From Acidimicrobiaceae bacterium (lineage in GTDB: Bacteria > Actinomycetota > Acidimicrobiia > Acidimicrobiales > Poriferisodalaceae): DNA of 64,000 nt. Shown here one piece after another: positions 41,497 to 50,666 of this stretch. How positions within the stretch are numbered: the first letter of the stretch is position 1; each line of letters starts with the position of its first letter. Location of the stretch: NCBI GenBank assembly GCA_002721305.1, contig PBKA01000019.1:78602-142601 (forward strand), written 5' to 3'. The notes under the pieces were generated by a model. The model saw only the letters and a list, made by a program, of their open reading frames with translations. It made no database searches and had not been told where the DNA came from. The translations under genes and the position numbers were made by a program.

Positions 41497-43869
41497 ATGA
41501 AAGTTCTCCTGTCTTGGCTGCGCGAATTCGCCCCGATCGAAGGGGACCCTCATGAACTGGCAGACCACATGAGCGATTTAGGCATGGCCGTCGAAGAGAC
41601 CCGCGTCCTAGATTCCCTGGAAGGCCTGGTGGTAGCGAGGGTTGGTGACCTGAGACCTCATCCCAAAGCGGACAGAATCCAACTAGTGGATGTTGAAACA
41701 GGTGACGGTGAACGGCTTCAAGTCTGTTGCGGCGCATTCAACATGTCGGTGGGTGATCTAATTCCGTTTGCGACGATTGGCACAGTTATGCCTGACGGTA
41801 TGGAAATCTCGCAGAGAAAAATGCGGGGCGAAATGTCGAACGGGATGTGCTGTTCAGCCGCTGAGCTCGGCTTAGGTTCGGACCAGGACGGCATAATGAT
41901 TCTCCCCGACGATCTCGAGACAGGGGTATCGCTAATGGAGCAGTTAGGCCTCGTCGGGGACGTGCTTTGGGATCTAGAAATTAATCCGAATCGTCCCGAC
42001 GCGATGTCAGTAGCGGGCGTTGCGCGGGACTTAGCGGCACGGCTTGGCGTCCCGTTTGAGATCCCGGAGTGGACGGTAGCGTCAACTGGTTCTGAGGAAG
42101 GTCTGGCCCGTATAGAGATTGCTGATGGGGATCTCTGTCCGAGATTCACAGGCCGAGTGATTACCGGTGTGACCGTTGGCACATCGCCGCTGTGGATGCA
42201 GATGCGGTTGACGCTGTTAGGCATGCGTCCAATTAATTCTGTTGTCGACGTCTCCAATTACGTGATGCTTGAACTAGGAACACCCAATCACACATATGAC
42301 CTTTCGCTGCTTGCAAACGGTCACATAGGTGTGCGGCGGGCGGCCAACGGGGAAAGCATCACAACCCTTGATGACCAAGAGCGCACGCTTCTCGCAGATG
42401 ACGGTCTGATAGTCAACGACGGCGACGAACCCATCGGTATAGCTGGTGTCATGGGTGGAGCATCCACGGAAATCTCGGCTACAACTGATTCGGTCTTACT
42501 CGAATTGGCGTCCTGGGAGCCGGAGTCCATTGCTAGAACCTCGCAGAGGCTTGGTCTGAGATCCGAAGCGTCAGCGCGATTTGAGCGAGGAACCGATTGG
42601 AGAATAAATGCCATCGCCGTGCAACGTTTCTGTCACCTGTTGAATGAAATTAGCCCCGACGGTATCGAAGTCGTGGGCGCTGTCCTAGATGTGGCCGGTA
42701 CCACCCCGGACATCCTCTCAGTTCCCGTGCGAACCTCAAGAATCAGTATGTTGCTTGGCCGAGAGTTCTCATCAGAAGAAATACGAGAGTTGTTGACGCC
42801 GATTGGGTTTGGGATTGAAGCTACAGATAGCGAAGATGTGCAGCTTGTAACGATCCCGTCCTTTAGGCCTGACACCCAAACTGAAACAGATATTGCCGAA
42901 GAGGTAGCGCGCCACTTTGGTTACGGAAAGTTGGGTGCCACTGTCCCTAGGTCACCAGATGCTGGTCACCTATCCCCACAGCAAAAGCTTCGTCGGGTGG
43001 TCCGCCAGGTCATGACGGGTGCGGGTCTCACCGAAGCGATGCCCAACCCGTTCTTAGCTCCAGACGAGATTGCCAAGGCTGGCTTGGCCACAAAAGAACC
43101 GGTGCGATTACTTAACCCATTGGCGGTCGAAGAATCGGTCTTGAGACCTTCACTTTTGCCGGGCTTACTGGCGGCTGTCGCTTACAACTATTCGCATCGC
43201 AACACTGGAGTGAAACTGTTCGAGACCGGCGCGGTATTTGAGCCCTCAGAGGATTCATCTGCATTGCCTCTTGAGAACGAACATCTGGCAGCGTTGCTAT
43301 CCAACGCGGATGCGTTTGCCGCAACCGCACTACTCAAAGACCTTGCCTCGGCTCTCAAACTGGAATTCGAGTTGACGAACGCCGACAGCCTCGGAGGACT
43401 GCATCCCACTCGGGGTGCCCTGATCAGTATCGGAGACACAGAGGTTGGTTCAGTGGGGGAAGTTGATCCCGCGGTGCTGGGAAAGTACGAAATAGAGCAC
43501 AGATGTGCGTGGCTCGACTTAAGACTTGATCTTGTAATCGAAGCGGCCATTTCAGTCGAGGGCACCGCATATCAGCCAGTTTCCACTTTCCCCTCCAGTG
43601 ACGTTGACCTGGCCTTTGTTGTTGCCGAAGGGGTGCAGGCTTCACAGATAGAGATGACTTTAAGGAATGCTGCGGGCGAAGAGCTTCAATCGTTGCATTT
43701 GTTCGATGTCTTTCGGAGTGAGCAGATGGACGAAGGGGTGCGTTCACTGGCGTTTTCTCTGAGGCTTCAGGCAAAGGACAGAACTATGACTGATGATGAA
43801 GTAGGCGCTGTTCGTCAACGTTGCATCGATGCGGTGGAAAGTTCACATAGCGCAACTCTTCGCGCTTGA
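41497..43869 (+). CDS. pheT: Phenylalanyl-tRNA synthetase beta subunit
   Basis: MKVLLSWLREFAPIEGDPHELADHMSDLGMAVEE, tRNA-bind domain CGAFNMSVGD, NRPDAMSVAGVARDLAA, C-terminal anticodon-binding fold. Confidence 0.98.
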   Translation: MKVLLSWLREFAPIEGDPHELADHMSDLGMAVEETRVLDSLEGLVVARVGDLRPHPKADRIQLVDVETGDGERLQVCCGAFNMSVGDLIPFATIGTVMPDGMEISQRKMRGEMSNGMCCSAAELGLGSDQDGIMILPDDLETGVSLMEQLGLVGDVLWDLEINPNRPDAMSVAGVARDLAARLGVPFEIPEWTVASTGSEEGLARIEIADGDLCPRFTGRVITGVTVGTSPLWMQMRLTLLGMRPINSVVDVSNYVMLELGTPNHTYDLSLLANGHIGVRRAANGESITTLDDQERTLLADDGLIVNDGDEPIGIAGVMGGASTEISATTDSVLLELASWEPESIARTSQRLGLRSEASARFERGTDWRINAIAVQRFCHLLNEISPDGIEVVGAVLDVAGTTPDILSVPVRTSRISMLLGREFSSEEIRELLTPIGFGIEATDSEDVQLVTIPSFRPDTQTETDIAEEVARHFGYGKLGATVPRSPDAGHLSPQQKLRRVVRQVMTGAGLTEAMPNPFLAPDEIAKAGLATKEPVRLLNPLAVEESVLRPSLLPGLLAAVAYNYSHRNTGVKLFETGAVFEPSEDSSALPLENEHLAALLSNADAFAATALLKDLASALKLEFELTNADSLGGLHPTRGALISIGDTEVGSVGEVDPAVLGKYEIEHRCAWLDLRLDLVIEAAISVEGTAYQPVSTFPSSDVDLAFVVAEGVQASQIEMTLRNAAGEELQSLHLFDVFRSEQMDEGVRSLAFSLRLQAKDRTMTDDEVGAVRQRCIDAVESSHSATLRA

Positions 43870-43872
43870 ACA

Positions 43873-44790
43873 TTAATAACCGAGATCGATGTCTACTGGA
43901 CCTATTAGCGGTAAGCCCCCTATTCGCCGTTGGACATTTTCAGTTACTCGCTGAGCAAGTAGGGGGAGGCCCATCTCAGGAGTGTTGCCGATGTGTGGAG
44001 TAATGATGCAATTTTCCAGTGCCCAAAGGGGATGACCTTCGGGTAATGGTTCGGGGTCGGTGACATCGAGAGCTGCGCCCCCAATAGAGTTGTTTCGTAA
44101 GGCTTCTACTAGGTCATCGGTGACGACGTGACCACCGCGAGCGACATTCACTATCCACGCGTGGTCGGGGAGTAGCGCAAGCTCCTCCTTGGCGATGACT
44201 CCCGTCGTTTCAGGTGTCAACGCGAGCGCTAGAACCAGAAGATCTGAGTTCGGTAAAACGTCGTGCAAGTTTTTTGAACTAACTACTTTGGCGGCACCCT
44301 CCATCGGGGATGCGTGATTTCGAACGACGGTTACTTCGCAATCAAACGGTGCGAGAAGTGGCAAGAGTTCCTCAGTGATTCCGCCTCCACCAAGAATCGT
44401 GACCTTCGCGCCCAACAGATTCTGACCCCGGGGTTCGGACCACGTGTCGGCACGAGAGTAAGTGTTCACAGCCCTAAATCCCGCTAGGGCGAGAGCCAAA
44501 ACGTGTTCGGCGACGGGAGAAGCATAAACGCCTTTGCCGCACGTCCAAGTGAGATGCGGTCGGGAGCGAAGCATCTCGACAAACGGTTCGATCCCCGCGT
44601 ACGGCAACTGCACCCAATCGATATTCGAGTTTTCGTCGAGCATTGGGGGAAGAAGGTCAGCTTGAGCCGGTTCAGCCCATACCAACACCTCTGCACTTCC
44701 GGGGCTGACCACCTCTCCTCCTCCGATCTCAACAGCGGCGACCAGGGACTCACGGCGCCAGCAATCTGGTTCGACAGCGACTTTCAACAT
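43873..44790 (-). CDS. D-2-hydroxyacid dehydrogenase (NAD-binding)
   Basis: KGVYASPVAEHVLALALAGFR, ILGGGGITEELLPLL, IVNVARGGHVVTDDLVEALRNNSIGGAALDVTDPEPLPEGHPLWALENCIITPHIGN. Confidence 0.92.
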   Translation of the reverse strand: MLKVAVEPDCWRRESLVAAVEIGGGEVVSPGSAEVLVWAEPAQADLLPPMLDENSNIDWVQLPYAGIEPFVEMLRSRPHLTWTCGKGVYASPVAEHVLALALAGFRAVNTYSRADTWSEPRGQNLLGAKVTILGGGGITEELLPLLAPFDCEVTVVRNHASPMEGAAKVVSSKNLHDVLPNSDLLVLALALTPETTGVIAKEELALLPDHAWIVNVARGGHVVTDDLVEALRNNSIGGAALDVTDPEPLPEGHPLWALENCIITPHIGNTPEMGLPLLAQRVTENVQRRIGGLPLIGPVDIDLGY

Positions 44791-44840
44791 GATGAAGACG
44801 CTAGACGGTCAGATCGTCGGATTGCTCATAGCGGGTCGCT

Positions 44841-45668
44841 TTATGAACGACTGTCGGCGATCAACCCACCATCGGGAAAGATGATTTCACCGGTGACGAA
44901 ACTCGCTTCATCGCTGCACAAGTAGAGGCACGCGTTGGCGATATCTGATGGTTCCCCGAGCCGCCGCAGAGGGGTTTCTTTGATTCGATCTTCAACCCAG
45001 GCGTCGTTGCTCGTAGCGGCGCCACTCATTGAAGTCCTGATGTATCCGGGACCAACCGCGTTCACTCGAATTCCGTACCGCGCAAGTTCTATAGCTCCGC
45101 ATTTCGTCAGCATCCACACTCCGGCCTTCGAGACGCAATAGTCCGATGCCCCCATGAGGGCTGTCTTGCCGGCGACGGAAGCTATGTTGACAATCGCTCC
45201 TCCGTCAGATTCAGCCATCTGTTTGGCTACTAACTGGTTGGTCAACATGACACCGGTGAGGTTGACATCCAAGACACGTTGCCAACTTGATAAGGATTTG
45301 TCGATCAGCATCATGTCCTGGCGGTCATGACGATCAGCGCCGGCCTGCTCTTCAGCTTCTCGGCTTACGTAACCGGCATGAGAAATTCCGGCGGCAGCGA
45401 CACACGCATCGATTTTTCCGAAAGTTTCAACAGCGCTGTTGGCCATACCTTCCACCTCTTCAGGGATCGACGTATCGACCGCCAATGCGATCGCCTCGCC
45501 GCCCATGGATGCAACTTCGTCTGAAACCGCTGTAGCTCGCTCGAGATTGAGGTCGGCGACCACAATTTTCGCCCCCTCTTCCGCGAAGCGAAGGCAGCAC
45601 GCCCTACCGATGCCGGATGCACCCCCAGTAATGATCGAGACCTTTTCAGCCATACGCCCAGTCATCAC
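44841..45668 (-). CDS. SDR family oxidoreductase
   Basis: VSIITGGASGIGRACCLRFAEEGAKIVVADLN, IVNIASVAGKTALMGASDYCVSKAGV (YxxxK), ASFVTGEIIFPDGG. Confidence 0.95.
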   Translation of the reverse strand: MMTGRMAEKVSIITGGASGIGRACCLRFAEEGAKIVVADLNLERATAVSDEVASMGGEAIALAVDTSIPEEVEGMANSAVETFGKIDACVAAAGISHAGYVSREAEEQAGADRHDRQDMMLIDKSLSSWQRVLDVNLTGVMLTNQLVAKQMAESDGGAIVNIASVAGKTALMGASDYCVSKAGVWMLTKCGAIELARYGIRVNAVGPGYIRTSMSGAATSNDAWVEDRIKETPLRRLGEPSDIANACLYLCSDEASFVTGEIIFPDGGLIADSRS

Positions 45669-45738
45669 AAACCTCCAAATGTCTCGACACAGAGTAGATA
45701 CCCGGAGAGAATCTTGCTTGTGAGAATCTGAGACCTGG

Positions 45739-48141
45739 TTACTCCAGAACGCCTGCTATCACCAGGTCCGCAATCTGGTCTCCGTCGTAGCCCAAGAGAT
45801 CACTCAGAATCTCGAAATTGTGCTCACCCCACAACGGCCCACTCCTTGTAGGTGTCCCGTCGCTCCTCGACAAGCGAAAACCGTATTGTTCAGCCCACGT
45901 TGTGTCGTAAATCTCGTGTGGTACTTCAACAAAATGGTTGCGGTGGATCAACTGCTCATCGGATGTAACTTCGGGGCTGTTTTGAACCTGATGGGCCGGA
46001 ACCCCGGCGGCTTGCAGAAATTCAGTAGTTTCTGCGGCATCTCGGGGAAGACACCAATCCTTCAATATTTGATCCAGTTCCTCTTCTCTCTCAAGACGTT
46101 CAGGTACTTCAAGATTCGCTAACTCATCTTTGCCTATCGCTTGAGCCAGGGCTTGCCACTGCCCGTCGTCTTCGCAAGCGATAGCGACCCATTCGTCTTT
46201 TTCGCCATGAGCACATTCGTATACCGAATGAGGTGCCATCCACCGGTCAGCATTTCCCATCCTGCTTTGGGCAAATCCATTGACCTCTTGATCAAGGACT
46301 GCTTCAGTCAAGAAGTGAATACCGCCTTCTGCTTGTGAAAAGTCGAGCAGCATCCCTTCACCCGTGCGTTCTCGGTAATCAAGGGCCGCCATGAGTAGTG
46401 CCGCAGTGAGACGTGGGGAAGTGGCATCGGTGTAAGCCAGGAAGGGACCCGCCGGTAGCCGGTCTGCCCAACCAGTCAATTCGTAATAACCGCCAGTGGC
46501 TGCACCCATGTTTCCGAAACCGGGAATGGGAGACAAAGGGCCACTTTGTCCGAAGAGGGTCGTCGAACAAACAATCAGATGGGGGTTGGCTTCGAGTAGT
46601 TCTGAAGGGCTGAGTCCAATCCTGTCGAGCACACCCGCTGAAAAGGCGTTGACAACGATGTCGCTCTTAGCTGCTAGATCCAGAACGACTTGGCGTGCCT
46701 CGGGGGCTTTCAGATTGATTTGGAGACTTTCTTTGTGCGCGTTGATTGAGTGCCATTGCTGACTGTTCTCCGGGCCGTCCAGATCTTCAGGGTCCCGACT
46801 TAAGCCCGAGGTACGTACTTGGTCAGGTCGAGTCTGGGACTCCACGCGGATGACACGGGCTCCGTAGTAGCCCAACATGCGGGTGGCGAAGGGTCCGGCG
46901 TACACCCACGTGAAGTCAAGCACGGTAACGCCTTCGAACGGGAGCTTGTCAGCTGCTGGGGTGGGTTTCACTGTTCGGATATCGCGGTTCTCATTCAACA
47001 CTTCCTGGGTGTGTTCGCCCAGCAACGGAGGTCTGCCAAGCCGCTTAACCGCCATGGGAGTTCCATGAGCCCAAGGTCCCGGAAATCTCACCTTTTTCCC
47101 GACCTGGTCTACTTCGACTTCATCCCAGAACTCTCGCTCGGCGTAGTGGGGTGTTTCAAGAACATCTTCGGGAGTGATGACCGGAACCAAGAGAAGTTTG
47201 TCTCGTTGAGCCATAGCAAAAAGATCATGTTTGCTGTGGGAACGGAGCGCGTTGGCTAGGCATTGAGCCGTCCGCTCTGTGATCGACGCGACGTCTTCGA
47301 CGGCTCGGTCAGTTAACAAGTCGGTCCAATCGAGTCCGTAGAGGTCTTCGTCTAGGTGTCCTTCTTCGTTCACCCACTCAAGCAAGCGGTTCGTAAATGA
47401 CCCAACCAGAACACCCGGTAGGAAAGTAATTGTGACGTGACCGTCGGCGCACTCGTAGACGAAGCGAAATTCAACCATCCCCAATAATTCGAACCCACCA
47501 CCAGTTCTTTGAGCTGGGGGATTTCCGCACAAGGAGGGCGTGAGCCACCCTTGGGCTGTCAGGATCATTGCTTCTTGAGCAGAGACGTCTACATGCTGTC
47601 CCATGCCGCTCACCCTTCGTTCCGTTAATGCGATGAGGGCGGCACAAGCAGCCTCAGACCCAGCGTTAACCCACACTTGAGGAGCTGAAATGCGCACTGG
47701 CGCCCGATCCCGGTAACCGTTGAGCGACATTGGGCCGGCTGCTGCATTGAGAGTGAGATCTGTCCCAAGCCAACTTGACTTGGGACCATCATCTCCAAAG
47801 TTGCTCAATGAAACCGTTACGAGCGACGGGTTGATCGAACGAAGCGCCTCTAGGTCGATCTCCATTGCACCGCATTCGATGACAACGTCGGCGGTACGGG
47901 CGAGTTCCAACAACTGTTCTGACTTGTCCACCACAACCGATCGTTTACCTCGGTTATAGGCCCAATGTTGAAGTGAGCACTCTGGATTTTCGTTGCCGCC
48001 GGCGAATGGCGCGAGGTGCCGGGAACGTTGGCCCCCTGGCGGTTCGACCGCAATGACGTCGGCCCCCAACTGAGCGAGCAAAAAGCCTGCGAAGTGGCCC
48101 CGATCATCTGTTAGATCCAGCACACGATAATGCGACAACAT
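45739..48141 (-). CDS. Tandem-domain class III CoA-transferase (two fused CaiB/BaiF domains)
   Basis: Two CaiB-type halves: MLSHYRVLDLTD...LLAQLGADVIAVEPPGG and FEGVTVLDFTWVYAGPFATRMLGYYGARVIRVES; GQHVDVSAQE and GEGMLLDFSQAE; C-half AYTDAT catalytic Asp. ORF extends to 48162; ATG 48141 preferred. Confidence 0.92.
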   Translation of the reverse strand: MLSHYRVLDLTDDRGHFAGFLLAQLGADVIAVEPPGGQRSRHLAPFAGGNENPECSLQHWAYNRGKRSVVVDKSEQLLELARTADVVIECGAMEIDLEALRSINPSLVTVSLSNFGDDGPKSSWLGTDLTLNAAAGPMSLNGYRDRAPVRISAPQVWVNAGSEAACAALIALTERRVSGMGQHVDVSAQEAMILTAQGWLTPSLCGNPPAQRTGGGFELLGMVEFRFVYECADGHVTITFLPGVLVGSFTNRLLEWVNEEGHLDEDLYGLDWTDLLTDRAVEDVASITERTAQCLANALRSHSKHDLFAMAQRDKLLLVPVITPEDVLETPHYAEREFWDEVEVDQVGKKVRFPGPWAHGTPMAVKRLGRPPLLGEHTQEVLNENRDIRTVKPTPAADKLPFEGVTVLDFTWVYAGPFATRMLGYYGARVIRVESQTRPDQVRTSGLSRDPEDLDGPENSQQWHSINAHKESLQINLKAPEARQVVLDLAAKSDIVVNAFSAGVLDRIGLSPSELLEANPHLIVCSTTLFGQSGPLSPIPGFGNMGAATGGYYELTGWADRLPAGPFLAYTDATSPRLTAALLMAALDYRERTGEGMLLDFSQAEGGIHFLTEAVLDQEVNGFAQSRMGNADRWMAPHSVYECAHGEKDEWVAIACEDDGQWQALAQAIGKDELANLEVPERLEREEELDQILKDWCLPRDAAETTEFLQAAGVPAHQVQNSPEVTSDEQLIHRNHFVEVPHEIYDTTWAEQYGFRLSRSDGTPTRSGPLWGEHNFEILSDLLGYDGDQIADLVIAGVLE

Positions 48142-48200
48142 CCAAGCCCCCCGGTTCTTCAATCACCCGAAAGCATGATCGTAGTGTCGACCTTCAGCGC

Positions 48201-48231
48201 AAGTCGACAGAACATGCTGAACTGTCGACTT
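48201..48231. promoter_or_regulatory. Perfect 10-bp inverted repeat in divergent promoter region (candidate operator)
   Basis: AAGTCGACAG-aacatgctgaa-CTGTCGACTT; extra GTCGAC half-site at 48186-48191. Confidence 0.6.
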
Positions 48232-48245
48232 ACTCCGAGGAACAT

Positions 48246-49814
48246 ATGACTGAAGAAGAAAAAGAGAGCGTAAAGGACCCCGTCGCAGATTTACACGAAC
48301 GGCAACGACGTATTCGCGAAGAAATGGGTGGAGCGGACAAGGTCGCGAAGATGCGACAAGAAGGAACTCCCACTATCCGAGATCACATAAACGGTGTCTT
48401 AGACAGCGAGTCATTTCGCGAACTTGGCACGCACAGCCGATCGATGCGCCTCGAGGATCGACACAACACTCCTGGTGACGGCAAAGTCGGAGGTGAGGGT
48501 CGAATTGATGGCCGCCCTGTCGCCATTGGCGGGGATGACATAACTGTCAAGAAGGGCTCCAGCGCGATTGTGGGCGGTCGACGGATGCACCGCATTTACG
48601 ATCGTGCTCTTGAACGCGGCATGCCATACGTGTACATCGGAGAAACCGGCGGAGGTCGGATTCCTGACCTGATTGGGGCGGAAGGCATAGCCGATGTGGC
48701 ACCAGACCCCGAGCTGGCGCAAAGGCGAAGGCAAATCCCGATGGCGACCATGATCGTTGGTCAAAGCTTCGGCGGCTCATCATTCCAATCGGCGTTCTCT
48801 GACTTCGTAGTGCAGGTGCGCGGTTCGGTTTTGGCTGTCACTTCGCCCAGAGTTTTCGAAGTGGCAACCGGCGAAATTATTGGATTCGAGGAGCTAGGTG
48901 GAGTTGATGTCCACTCCCGAATCACGGGCCAAATTGATCTGGGCGTAGATACTTTTGAAGAAGGCTATGTAGCGGTTCGGAGGTGGCTCTCATATCTCCC
49001 GTCGAACGCGTGGACGACCGCGCCTCGAAGCGACTTTCGAGTTGACCTGAGACCGGACGATTCGCTGGCCGAGATGATCCCGTTGAAGAGAACCCGTGGA
49101 TATGACATGCGTCGGTTTAGTTCAGCTCTTTTGGACCCTGGCACGTTCATGGAGTTACAACCCGGATACGCCCGTAACCTCACCACTGGTTTAGGAAGAC
49201 TCGATGGTTTTTCTGTCGGAATTATCGGTAACAATCCCATGTTTAACGCCGGGGTTTTAGATCCGGAAGCCTGCCGCAAAGCTGTTCGGCTGATGTGTCT
49301 TTGTGACGCGTTTAACTTACCGGTCATCTTCTTGATGGATGTCCCCGGCTTTATGGTGGGAAAGGCCGTTGAACACGACCGGATTCTGTCCCTAGCGATT
49401 CGTTTCGTTGAGGCGTTAGGCAACATGTCCACGCCGACGTTGACGGTGACGCTCCGTAAAGGTTTCGGGCTGGCGTTTCCCGCTATGAACGGTTCCGGTC
49501 TGGGATCATCAGGTTTGTATTCGTGGCCTGGAGCAGAAATTGGCTTCATGGATCCAGATGTTGGGGTCAACGTTGCATACGCATCGAGACTTGAGCAGTT
49601 GGATCCCTCAGAGGCAGATGCTGAGCGAGCCAGAATGATCTCAGAAATCTCATTAGCAACTTCACCATACGAGGCGGCGGGAACTCTTCGAATCGATGAA
49701 GTAATTGATCCCGCTGACACTCGAAGCGTTCTTGTCGAGGACCTCCGACAACTAGAGGGCCGTCGTGTACCTCCGCCAGAGGAGAGACCGCTCAGCTATT
49801 GGCCTACTGTTTAA
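48246..49814 (+). CDS. Acyl-CoA carboxylase carboxyltransferase subunit
   Basis: 522 aa; two crotonase-like halves; FLMDVPGFMVGKAVEHDRILSLAIRFVEAL, LTVTLRKGFGLAFPAMNGSGLG, WPGAEIGFMDPDVGVNVAY. Confidence 0.9.
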   Translation: MTEEEKESVKDPVADLHERQRRIREEMGGADKVAKMRQEGTPTIRDHINGVLDSESFRELGTHSRSMRLEDRHNTPGDGKVGGEGRIDGRPVAIGGDDITVKKGSSAIVGGRRMHRIYDRALERGMPYVYIGETGGGRIPDLIGAEGIADVAPDPELAQRRRQIPMATMIVGQSFGGSSFQSAFSDFVVQVRGSVLAVTSPRVFEVATGEIIGFEELGGVDVHSRITGQIDLGVDTFEEGYVAVRRWLSYLPSNAWTTAPRSDFRVDLRPDDSLAEMIPLKRTRGYDMRRFSSALLDPGTFMELQPGYARNLTTGLGRLDGFSVGIIGNNPMFNAGVLDPEACRKAVRLMCLCDAFNLPVIFLMDVPGFMVGKAVEHDRILSLAIRFVEALGNMSTPTLTVTLRKGFGLAFPAMNGSGLGSSGLYSWPGAEIGFMDPDVGVNVAYASRLEQLDPSEADAERARMISEISLATSPYEAAGTLRIDEVIDPADTRSVLVEDLRQLEGRRVPPPEERPLSYWPTV

Positions 49815-49835
49815 ACACAGAACGAGGTTGTTGGT

Positions 49836-50654
49836 ATGAGCTATGAGGTAACTGAAGAACAACGAAGCGCGTGTACTCAGGATGGGGCAGTGCCGCTCAG
49901 GAATGTTGTAAATGAAGAGTGGCTTGAGGTCCTCGAGGCGGGTATCGAACGCGACATCGATGAACCAGGGCCGTTCTTCCATGGGTATGTTCCCGATAAT
50001 GGGGTGGGTCGGTTCCATGGAAACATCAGAATCTGGGAGACCGATTCTGAAATGGAGAGATTCTGCACTCAAGGCCCACTGGTCTCGTTGGCTGCACAGT
50101 TCTTTGACTCGTCAAAGGTCAACCTCTTTTATGACCAACTGTTCGTCAAGGAACCGGGAACCGAAAATCGAACTCGTTGGCACAACGATTTGCCTTACTG
50201 GCCCGTCCGGGGACAGCAAATCATGTCGTTTTGGGTGGCTCTGGACGCCGTGACCGTCGACAGTGGTGCGCTCGAATTCATAAAGGGTTCCCACTTATGG
50301 GATATCTGGTACCAACCGGAGACCTTCGGGAAGACGTCAGGTCACGGCGAATACGAGAGGAACCCCGACTACATCGATATTCCTGACATCCAAGCCATGC
50401 GCGATAGGTACGACATCATTAGTTGGGACCTAGAGCCTGGTGACGTGTACGCGTTTCATGCGATGACAGTCCACGGGGCCGGAGGAAACCTACGGTCGGA
50501 CATCCGACGTCGCGGTTACACCGTTCGGTATTGCGGAGATGACGCGGTATATGACACCCGCAAAGGCACCCAGGGTCACCTTCGGTCTGAAGTGCATCGC
50601 GATGGTGATCAATTAGACAGTGAGCAGTATCCACTTGTGTGGAGCGCTAGCTAG
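49836..50654 (+). CDS. Phytanoyl-CoA dioxygenase (PhyH) family protein
   Basis: Fe(II)/2OG motif RWHNDLPYWP ... YAFHAMTVHGAGGN ... RRRGYTVRY. Confidence 0.9.
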   Translation: MSYEVTEEQRSACTQDGAVPLRNVVNEEWLEVLEAGIERDIDEPGPFFHGYVPDNGVGRFHGNIRIWETDSEMERFCTQGPLVSLAAQFFDSSKVNLFYDQLFVKEPGTENRTRWHNDLPYWPVRGQQIMSFWVALDAVTVDSGALEFIKGSHLWDIWYQPETFGKTSGHGEYERNPDYIDIPDIQAMRDRYDIISWDLEPGDVYAFHAMTVHGAGGNLRSDIRRRGYTVRYCGDDAVYDTRKGTQGHLRSEVHRDGDQLDSEQYPLVWSAS

Positions 50655-50666
50655 TAGCAGGGCTCA

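Noticed and set aside
41718-42257. 179-aa minus-strand ORF
   Set aside because: Antisense shadow of pheT.
48186-48231. Three GTCGAC copies as a possible CRISPR-like or direct-repeat array
   Set aside because: Only three short palindromes with unequal spacing; better read as one inverted repeat plus a half-site.
48965-49720. 251-aa minus-strand ORF
   Set aside because: Lies fully antisense within the carboxyltransferase gene; Ser/Pro-rich shadow composition and no recognisable motif.
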